A stretch of 5,553 nt of DNA, taken from the NCBI GenBank assembly GCA_964354855.1, contig CAYHBO010000069.1, positions 1 through 5,553 of the forward strand, read 5' to 3'. Source of the DNA: CAYHBO01 sp964354855 (GTDB taxonomy: Bacteria; Babelota; Babeliae; Babelales; RVW-14). Below the pieces are notes generated by a model that saw only the letters and a program-made list of their open reading frames with translations, ran no database searches and was not told the origin of the DNA. Both the position numbers and the translations under genes were made by a program. Of the stretch, positions 1 through 5,106 are shown piece after piece (position 1 is the first letter of the stretch; each line of letters begins with the position of its first letter).

Positions 1-1
1 G

Positions 2-523
2 CTTGTAATTTTTAGTTATTGGATGACGAATCATCATAAATTGTATATGCGTGATGGCATTATTGCTTTAAGTATCGCAACATCGTTGCCTGGTGCTATT
101 TATTTAGGCGTCACAGTTTTGTTTATACCTATTACGTTGAAACATACGCAAAAGTACTCAAAATCTAGCCAATATATAATCGATGTAATGCAAAGCAGGC
201 ACGTTTCTGTTTCTGATGAAGAGATGAAAGATATACGTAAAGATATTGTTGCTCATCGCAAAGATGTTTTTTCATTGGTATGGCGTACTTTTACTTACAC
301 TATGTTGCTTGTTAGTATTTTGGCGATGGTTCTAGGTTGCTTGTTTAACGTTTTCTCATTAAAATTGGGGCTTATCGGTGGGGGTGTTATTTGTTTGATT
401 TGCGGCAACTTCGGAGCATTTGTCCTTTTTACTCAAAACATTTTTAATTTTTTAACCCTTGTTTTACTTTCATTCTTTTGGTTGATTGGGTTCGGCTATT
501 GGATAACGCAACGTAAGCGGTAA
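2..523 (+). CDS. Multi-helix membrane protein of unknown function, probably 5'-partial
   Basis: I do not recognise the family. The first ATG is at 23, giving 166 residues, but the frame is open back to base 2 with the codons for L-V-I-F-S-Y-W, and no Shine-Dalgarno sequence precedes that ATG. The real start may therefore lie outside the window. Counting from the ATG, hydrophobic segments lie at about 13-38, 91-112, 115-136 and 140-161. A charged hydrophilic stretch at about 39-89, rich in Lys, Arg, Asp and Glu, separates the first from the other three and is probably cytoplasmic. The protein ends in Q-R-K-R. With four helices, this C-terminal cluster and the charged stretch would fall on opposite sides, so a further helix upstream or a mis-placed helix is likely. 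It reads like the C-terminal part of an integral inner-membrane protein, perhaps a transporter, but no motif proves this. It converges on the next gene with a 24-base gap and no terminator hairpin. Confidence 0.75.
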   Translation, partial: LVIFSYWMTNHHKLYMRDGIIALSIATSLPGAIYLGVTVLFIPITLKHTQKYSKSSQYIIDVMQSRHVSVSDEEMKDIRKDIVAHRKDVFSLVWRTFTYTMLLVSILAMVLGCLFNVFSLKLGLIGGGVICLICGNFGAFVLFTQNIFNFLTLVLLSFFWLIGFGYWITQRKR

Positions 524-547
524 TTATTTAAGAACCATAAGAAAATT

Positions 548-1006
548 TCAAATAAAGTGAAACCCTACTCCACTTGTAAAACCACGCGTTAACACCTGCG
601 CAACTTCGATCTGATTTGTCTTTACTAAGAATTCAACGGTCTTTTGCACAAACGATGTTAGATCTTTATGAAGCTCAGCAACAAATACTTTGTGCTGTTT
701 CTCATGACCAACAGCATACGTTTTAAGCTTTGCCATTTCCTGCTTTAACTCACCTTCTATCGTGTCTTTACCATAGACCGCCGCATCAAGCGGACTCGTC
801 ATCCCCATAGTAATCAACGTAAAATAACGTAATGCCCATATCGCTTGTAATTGTTGCGTATAAGTTGCAAAAGAATCTGTTTTCTCTATCTGCACCGCTA
901 CATCCTGCATCAACTGATCGCTTTGATCAAGAATCGCCGTACTTGGATACATCGTACTAAAAACACCCCAAACAAACGTAAGTAGTATAGACATATGTTT
1001 ATTCAT
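548..1006 (-). CDS. Small exported protein of unknown function
   Basis: The protein has 152 residues and I do not recognise the family. Residues 1-24 form a plausible Sec signal peptide: Lys3, a hydrophobic core from about 6 to 20, and S-T-A at 22-24 as a signal-peptidase I site. The mature part of about 128 residues has no cysteine and looks mostly helical, with an amphipathic, Lys/Glu-rich stretch at about 83-138. It ends in alternating hydrophobic and aromatic residues (G-F-H-F-I), weakly like an outer-membrane-type C-terminus, but the protein is too short and helical for a confident barrel call. The start at 1006 is supported by a strong Shine-Dalgarno sequence, GAGGGAG, four bases upstream. 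Met5 is a less likely start. It is divergent from the glycoside hydrolase gene, so the two may share control. A periplasmic or secreted location is inferred from the signal peptide alone. Confidence 0.72.
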   Translation of the reverse strand: MNKHMSILLTFVWGVFSTMYPSTAILDQSDQLMQDVAVQIEKTDSFATYTQQLQAIWALRYFTLITMGMTSPLDAAVYGKDTIEGELKQEMAKLKTYAVGHEKQHKVFVAELHKDLTSFVQKTVEFLVKTNQIEVAQVLTRGFTSGVGFHFI

Positions 1007-1010
1007 AGAT

Positions 1011-1017
1011 CTCCCTC
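1011..1017 (-). promoter_or_regulatory. Ribosome binding site of the small exported protein gene
   Basis: The minus strand reads GAGGGAG, then AGAT reversed as a four-base spacer, then the ATG ending at 1006. This is the strongest Shine-Dalgarno sequence in the window, and it favours the first Met over Met5. Confidence 0.7.
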
Positions 1018-1023
1018 AAATAG

Positions 1024-1052
1024 TTGTTTTAAAAAAAACCGTTCAGTATAGT
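1024..1052 (+). promoter_or_regulatory. Candidate sigma-70 promoter for the GH3 gene
   Basis: TTGTTT at 1024-1029 and TATAGT at 1047-1052 are separated by 17 bases, the ideal spacing. The -10 box matches the consensus at five of six positions and the -35 box at three. The spacer contains a run of eight A (1031-1038). Transcription would begin near 1059, after the ATG at 1055 and before the ATG at 1112, which agrees with the Shine-Dalgarno evidence for the later start. Only sequence resemblance supports this. Confidence 0.45.
1045..1050 (-). promoter_or_regulatory. Candidate -10 box for the divergent minus-strand gene
   Basis: The minus strand reads TATACT at 1050-1045, five of six matches to TATAAT, about 39 bases upstream of the ATG at 1006. 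No convincing -35 box lies 16-18 bases further up. It overlaps the plus-strand -10 box at 1047-1052, so the two promoters, if real, could not both be occupied at once. Confidence 0.3.
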
Positions 1053-1101
1053 TTATGAAATATTCACGATGTATCATCTTACACAGGCTTACCACGTTTA
1101 C

Positions 1102-1108
1102 GGAGAGA
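1102..1108 (+). promoter_or_regulatory. Ribosome binding site that fixes the GH3 start
   Basis: GGAGAGA lies three bases before the ATG at 1112 (GGAG core, seven bases before it actually begins). The earlier in-frame ATG at 1055 has no Shine-Dalgarno sequence and would put 19 mostly hydrophilic residues before the signal peptide. Confidence 0.7.
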
Positions 1109-1111
1109 ATC

Positions 1112-2785
1112 ATGAAAAAATTGTTATTACTCTTTTCAGTCACCATAATCACGCTCCCTCAGTGCATCCAAGGCAAAAGAACTCCTTCCTCATCACATAA
1201 AAATATTACTTCAATAAACACAATATGGGCAGAAGAAACGTTAGCCTCCATGACGCTTAAAGAAAAAATTGGTCAACTTTTCATGGCCTCTGCTGGTGAA
1301 GATTTATGTGGTTTTGAAAAGGCAATCGATATGGACGCTTACTATCGCAACCTCATCGACGACTGCAAAATTGGTGGCGTTATCATGTTTTACGGCAGCC
1401 CTGAACAACAAATCCCCTTTAGTAACAAATTACAAAACTTATCAAAAGTACCACTACTTATTGGTCAGGATTCTGAATGGGGATTAAGTATGCGCCTTAA
1501 AAACACCATCACATTTCCAAAAAATATGACACTTGGTGCAATCCAAGATGATGACCTAATCTTTCAAGCAGGCAAAGAAATTGGCAAGCAGAGTCGCATG
1601 GTCGGCGGCACCCTGGTTTTTGCACCAGTCATTGATATCAATACCAATCCCAATAACCCTATCATCGGTACCCGATCATTCGGATCAGACAAGAAAAATG
1701 TTGCTAAAAAAGGCATAATGTTCATGAAGGGCATGCAATCAAGCGGCGTATTAACCTGTGCCAAACATTTCCCTGGCCATGGTGATACCGATACCGATTC
1801 TCATCTTATGCTTCCCGTCATTAATCACGACATGGAACGATTAAACGCCGAAGAACTTTACCCATTCAAAGCATTAATTAATGCAGGCGTTGATGCCATC
1901 ATGCCGGCACACCTCGCTATCCCTGCACTCGGATGTCCTACCAAATCATGCTTACTTTCAAAAACCGTCGTCCATGATCTCTTACAAAAAAGACTCGGCT
2001 TCACAGGGCTTGTGGTCACCGATGGCATGAGCATGAAAGGAGTTTCTAGCTTCTTTACTCCTCAATACGCTGCTTTACAAGCAATCCTTGCAGGGAACGA
2101 CATCATCCTCTGCCCGCCTATGATCAAAGAATCAATCGATCACATAGCTCAAGCGGTCACCTCCGGCATATTACCAGAAACTGAGCTTGATAAAAAAGTA
2201 CTCAAAATTTTACGCACAAAAGAAAAACTTTGCTTACATAAAACGCGTATGATAGCCGAAGACACACGCACTGAAACAATCAACAATCCTTCCGCCTATG
2301 CACTTAAAAAATTGCTCTTTCAAAAAGCAATCACCATCATGCATAACGAATCACAACAATTGCCGCTCAAAAAAAATCTTGGGGTAAGTTTTGTTAACAT
2401 AAACGCACCATTAGAATCTGATGGAATAGGTTATAATCTTGCTCTGGACGCAAGTAATCATGACGTACAAAAAATTATTAATGTTCTTGAACTCACAAAA
2501 ACCGTAGTCATCCGTTGTTTTCAAGCCGATATAAATCAAAGCAGATATGGCAAAGTAAGCTGCTTGGCTCCAGCATTAAAAACACTGTTAGAAGAACTAG
2601 CAATAACTGATAAACAAGTCATCATACTGCTTGCCACCAGCCCTTATGCTCTGTACCACTTACCAAAAGTTCCAACCATTATTTCCTATGAAAATGATCC
2701 TGATGCACTGAAGGCAGGCATGGATGTTTTATGGGGCAATACGCAAGCAGAAGGACGGCTACCAATAGCTTTGCCAGGGGCATAA
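1112..2785 (+). CDS. Exported family 3 glycoside hydrolase, NagZ-type beta-N-acetylhexosaminidase
   Basis: The protein has 557 residues from the ATG at 1112, which has a good Shine-Dalgarno sequence and begins a signal peptide (M-K-K, then a hydrophobic core to about residue 17). An in-frame ATG at 1055 would add 19 residues but lacks a ribosome site. The GH3 TIM-barrel domain covers about 40-370. It opens with M-T-L-K-E-K-I-G-Q-L at 47-56 and has I-G-T-R-S-F-G near 185-191. The NagZ signature K-H-F-P-G-H-G-D-T-D-T-D-S-H is at 218-231, where Asp229 and His231 form the acid/base dyad. The nucleophile is Asp304 in V-V-T-D-G-M-S-M. A smaller alpha/beta C-terminal domain (about 390-557) ends with the usual G-R-L-P-I-A-L-P. 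This two-domain plan resembles Bacillus NagZ (YbbD), not the one-domain cytoplasmic enzyme of enterobacteria. The family releases terminal beta-GlcNAc from muropeptides or chitin-like glycans, and the signal peptide implies action outside the cytoplasm. The cleavage site is unclear: Q-C-I-Q-G is neither a good lipobox nor a classic Ala-X-Ala. Family assignment is firm, and substrate is inferred. Confidence 0.93.
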   Translation: MKKLLLLFSVTIITLPQCIQGKRTPSSSHKNITSINTIWAEETLASMTLKEKIGQLFMASAGEDLCGFEKAIDMDAYYRNLIDDCKIGGVIMFYGSPEQQIPFSNKLQNLSKVPLLIGQDSEWGLSMRLKNTITFPKNMTLGAIQDDDLIFQAGKEIGKQSRMVGGTLVFAPVIDINTNPNNPIIGTRSFGSDKKNVAKKGIMFMKGMQSSGVLTCAKHFPGHGDTDTDSHLMLPVINHDMERLNAEELYPFKALINAGVDAIMPAHLAIPALGCPTKSCLLSKTVVHDLLQKRLGFTGLVVTDGMSMKGVSSFFTPQYAALQAILAGNDIILCPPMIKESIDHIAQAVTSGILPETELDKKVLKILRTKEKLCLHKTRMIAEDTRTETINNPSAYALKKLLFQKAITIMHNESQQLPLKKNLGVSFVNINAPLESDGIGYNLALDASNHDVQKIINVLELTKTVVIRCFQADINQSRYGKVSCLAPALKTLLEELAITDKQVIILLATSPYALYHLPKVPTIISYENDPDALKAGMDVLWGNTQAEGRLPIALPGA

Positions 2786-2786
2786 A

Positions 2787-4445
2787 CTACTGAGCTAGCA
2801 TCTTCATTCCCGCTTCAAGCTTATTTGGCTCAAACACATTTTGCCAAATAACCTCAATCGGATCTTGTCCCTGCTTACCCATCGGCTCAACAAGATTCGT
2901 CTGGCTACGAGAAGATGCTGGCCCGATATGTACAAATTTATCACGACGGTACTTGCTCCCCTGTTTATCTAAGAAAAGCTCATACACCGTCATCATCCAG
3001 TCATCCCACTTCTGCGCCGTATGCATCAACCCAAAGCAATCAAACGGAAACTCGCGCGGTTCAACGGCGGTAGTAAACGTAAAGACCGGATAGTAAGCAA
3101 ACATTGAAAGTGGAAACTTGTTATCACTAATACCACAACGTTGCGCCGCTTCAGTCCAGTGATATAAGCAATCATCTTGATATTGATAAATCGTTAGGGC
3201 CCCGTGCTTGCCAGGCATATACCCTGCATGTGACTGAGGCTGTGTTTTAAGCAACTCTTTTGCCGATAAACACAATCCATCTTTGTTCGTTTTCTTCAAA
3301 AACATTTTTAGACCAAACTCCATATCCATGTGTGCACGCATAATAAACCGAAGCCCCACTTCGTTATTAAGACTATTTCTTTGGAGATAATCGAATGTAC
3401 ATTTTTGATTCGCACTAATACCTTTTTTTATACTAGTATTGTACTTAAAACCATCTTTAAATTCTCCGCCATCATCAGTCCCAGCGCAGAATTCACTCCA
3501 GAATAGACCCAAACATTCCTCTTCAGTCCCAACATTTTGAAACAATTTTTCTGGATCTTTCAAGAAACTCAATGGGTTATATGACCGCTCAATACCACCA
3601 TGACAACACTGTATAAAATTATTCTCACATTCAATAAACAAGGCAGCTGGCAAATTCATAAACACTTTGGCATACACATTTTCAAACGACTCACAGCCTA
3701 AATGCTTATTATTTTTATCCCCGAACTTTTTCAAAACTTCTATGCCAAAACTATGCTTAATCGCAACATTACCGGTCTCATGGTTACCTGCAACAACATG
3801 AACGTTATTCCAATTCTGCAGTTTTAGTTTAATGATCGTCGTTAAAACCTCAGCACCCCAACGACCATGATCAACATAGTCACCCAAGAAAACCATATAA
3901 AATTTTTTATTCTTAATCGTTAAGTCTTCATTAAGATGCCCAAGCGCCACCAAGCGCCACAAATTTCTCATTAAAGAATGGATGCTCCCATGATAATCAC
4001 CCATAAAACAAACTGTTGCATCATGATCAATTTTAAGCTTCTGCACATAACGCGTCGTTGGAACCTTAAGATTAAGTTTTTCATCAAACTTTTTGTTGAA
4101 AACGATTTTTTTTGACACCTCAACCGGCGTACCAAGCCAATGCTCAGGATTATGAAACGCTACATCGCCTGAAAGTCTCATTGCAAAAGCATTCACCGCA
4201 CCATCAAAAGATTTTTTAGTGAGAACCGTTTCCCCAAAACCAGTCTTTGCAACTTCACCAACATATTCTTGCTTACTAAAAAATGCTCTCGTTAAATCAC
4301 TCAACCCATGAATATCTTTAAAAGAAACAATCGTTGGACACTTTTTTTCTGGCATTAACAACCAAAGCGCCCCAAGAACCACACCGAAGAAAAACGCGAT
4401 AAACCATAACGAGTTTTTATTAAAAAAAGCCGGCTTTTTATTCAT
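2787..4445 (-). CDS. Membrane-anchored PPP-family (calcineurin-like) phosphatase
   Basis: The protein has 552 residues. Lysines at 3, 4 and 10 precede one hydrophobic segment at about 13-31, a signal anchor that would leave the rest outside the cytoplasm. The PPP metallophosphatase motifs occur in order: G-D-Y-H-G at 149-153, G-D-Y-V-D-H-G at 188-194, G-N-H-E at 220-223, H-G-G at 282-284, W-S-E at 316-318 and R-A-H at 370-372. The expected six metal ligands are present (Asp150, His152, Asp189, Asn221, His282, His372), as are the catalytic His222 and Asp192. The usual Arg of G-D-x-V-D-R-G is His193, and the second phosphate-binding Arg appears to be Lys340 or Lys341. The family hydrolyses phosphoserine/threonine, sometimes phosphotyrosine or dinucleotides; the substrate here is unknown. 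About 105 residues precede the domain and about 120 follow it, neither recognised. There are 13 cysteines. The start at 4445 has AAAAAGGG about seven bases upstream. It converges on the GH3 gene with one base between stops. Confidence 0.9.
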   Translation of the reverse strand: MNKKPAFFNKNSLWFIAFFFGVVLGALWLLMPEKKCPTIVSFKDIHGLSDLTRAFFSKQEYVGEVAKTGFGETVLTKKSFDGAVNAFAMRLSGDVAFHNPEHWLGTPVEVSKKIVFNKKFDEKLNLKVPTTRYVQKLKIDHDATVCFMGDYHGSIHSLMRNLWRLVALGHLNEDLTIKNKKFYMVFLGDYVDHGRWGAEVLTTIIKLKLQNWNNVHVVAGNHETGNVAIKHSFGIEVLKKFGDKNNKHLGCESFENVYAKVFMNLPAALFIECENNFIQCCHGGIERSYNPLSFLKDPEKLFQNVGTEEECLGLFWSEFCAGTDDGGEFKDGFKYNTSIKKGISANQKCTFDYLQRNSLNNEVGLRFIMRAHMDMEFGLKMFLKKTNKDGLCLSAKELLKTQPQSHAGYMPGKHGALTIYQYQDDCLYHWTEAAQRCGISDNKFPLSMFAYYPVFTFTTAVEPREFPFDCFGLMHTAQKWDDWMMTVYELFLDKQGSKYRRDKFVHIGPASSRSQTNLVEPMGKQGQDPIEVIWQNVFEPNKLEAGMKMLAQ

Positions 4446-4451
4446 ATTTTG

Positions 4452-4459
4452 CCCTTTTT
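4452..4459 (-). promoter_or_regulatory. Ribosome binding site of the phosphatase gene
   Basis: The minus strand reads AAAAAGGG ending six bases before the ATG at 4445. It is a moderate match to AGGAGG and the only purine-rich stretch close to this start. Confidence 0.5.
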
Positions 4460-4489
4460 ATTGAAAATATGTTTCAGAATGATTATTTT

Positions 4490-4519
4490 ATTTTATTAAT
4501 ATTGGAAATATATTGTCAA
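4490..4519 (-). promoter_or_regulatory. Candidate sigma-70 promoter for the phosphatase gene
   Basis: On the minus strand, a perfect TTGACA (4519-4514) is followed after 18 bases by TAAAAT (4495-4490), which matches TATAAT at five of six positions. Transcription would begin near 4483 and give a leader of about 37 bases before the ATG at 4445. The region is very AT-rich, so -10-like words are common, but the perfect -35 at near-ideal spacing makes this the best promoter in the window. It lies after the terminator of the ankyrin genes, so the phosphatase is probably transcribed on its own. Confidence 0.6.
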
Positions 4520-4541
4520 TTAATGTAATAATTCATTAATT
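4518..4541. repeat. Perfect AT-rich inverted repeat beside the phosphatase promoter
   Basis: AATTAATG (4518-4525) and CATTAATT (4534-4541) are perfect reverse complements around an eight-base centre (TAATAATT). One arm overlaps the candidate -35 box of the phosphatase gene. It could be an operator for a dimeric regulator or a chance AT palindrome. Its AT arms and the lack of a T-run make it a poor terminator. Confidence 0.5.
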
Positions 4542-4575
4542 AAATCTATATCGGCTGAAATTTTACTAAAATTCT

Positions 4576-4607
4576 AAAAAATCATGCCGTTCTTGGCCTT
4601 GAACGGC
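4576..4607 (-). terminator. Rho-independent terminator of the ankyrin genes, stem inside the coding sequence
   Basis: On the minus strand, GCCGTTC (4607-4601), an eight-base loop AAGGCCAA (4600-4593) and GAACGGC (4592-4586) form a perfect 7-bp stem with five G-C pairs. Four bases later comes a run of six T (4581-4576). The stem lies within the last eight codons of the ankyrin gene, and the TGA stop (4584-4582) falls between stem and T-run. On the plus strand the stem is followed by only three T, so it should act mainly on the minus strand. Confidence 0.72.
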
Positions 4608-5106
4608 TTTGTTGTAAATAATTAGCAATAACAGAATGCCCATTGTTTCGAGCTACCTGCTCTGCAATGTAATCTGATTGGTCCCAGGCATGAACAGGTG
4701 CACCATGATTCACAAGACATATAACAATCTCAAAATGACCATTATGAGCAGCAGCATGCAATGGCGTCCACCCCATAGTAATGCGCACATTGAGATCCGC
4801 TTGATTAATTTCGTTCTCTACAAGAAATTGAACTACATCAAGATGTCCATAAAAAACTGCAAGATGAAGAGCTGTCCAATTAAAATCATTAAACACATCA
4901 ACATTAACACCGCCTTCAATAAGCATTTTAACATTCTCTAAATTACCATGCCGTGCGGCATCACACAGACACAATTCATACTCTCTTTGTTGTTCTTTAG
5001 TTAGACGAGCAAAAGCGACAGGAATAAGTCCAGATTGAGGTGCAAGCATAGCCTGTACATCAACACCAATAACTAAAAACAATATCAACACACTTTTTAT
5101 TTTCAT
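4582..5106 (-). CDS. Exported ankyrin-repeat protein
   Basis: The protein has 174 residues. Residues 1-19 are a clear signal peptide: Lys2 and Lys4, a hydrophobic core at 5-15, and V-Q-A at 17-19 as the signal-peptidase I site. A linker of about 25 residues follows, then four ankyrin units at about 45-74, 75-110, 111-142 and 143-166. The middle two are the clearest, with T-A-L-H at 78-81 and T-P-L-H at 114-117; the first and last are degenerate capping units. The second unit is 36 residues long instead of 33. The tail is basic (R-S-R-P-R). Ankyrin repeats bind other proteins and have no catalytic role. In intracellular bacteria they are often effectors, but here a periplasmic role is equally possible. 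The start ATG overlaps the stop of the preceding gene as ATGA and has only a weak ribosome site, suggesting translational coupling. A terminator hairpin lies in its last codons. Confidence 0.88.
   Translation of the reverse strand: MKIKSVLILFLVIGVDVQAMLAPQSGLIPVAFARLTKEQQREYELCLCDAARHGNLENVKMLIEGGVNVDVFNDFNWTALHLAVFYGHLDVVQFLVENEINQADLNVRITMGWTPLHAAAHNGHFEIVICLVNHGAPVHAWDQSDYIAEQVARNNGHSVIANYLQQSRSRPRTA

Noticed and set aside
524..555. Possible terminator between genes 1 and 2 (TTATTT at 524-529 and AAATAA at 550-555)
   Set aside because: The six-base arms are all A-T with a 20-base loop, so the hairpin would be too weak.
1055..1111. Upstream start for the GH3 gene at the ATG at 1055
   Set aside because: It lacks a ribosome site, would precede or coincide with the predicted transcription start, and would bury the signal peptide behind 19 residues. 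GGAGAGA before 1112 is a better fit.
1128..1168. Lipoprotein signal in the GH3 protein (L-P-Q-C)
   Set aside because: Pro and Gln at the -2 and -1 positions do not fit a lipobox; a signal-peptidase I site a few residues later is as likely.
1269..1487. Plus-strand open frame of 72 codons inside the GH3 gene
   Set aside because: It overlaps a well-supported gene in another frame and shows no ribosome site or recognisable protein.
1564..1764. Minus-strand open frame of 66 codons opposite the GH3 gene
   Set aside because: Antisense shadow of the conserved catalytic region; no ribosome site and no recognisable product.
4461..4560. AT-rich gap as a replication origin
   Set aside because: No DnaA-box-like repeats or origin-linked genes are present; promoter, terminator tail and a palindrome explain it.
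4678..4941. Plus-strand open frame of 87 codons opposite the ankyrin gene
   Set aside because: Antisense shadow of the repeats; its composition and lack of motifs do not look like a protein.
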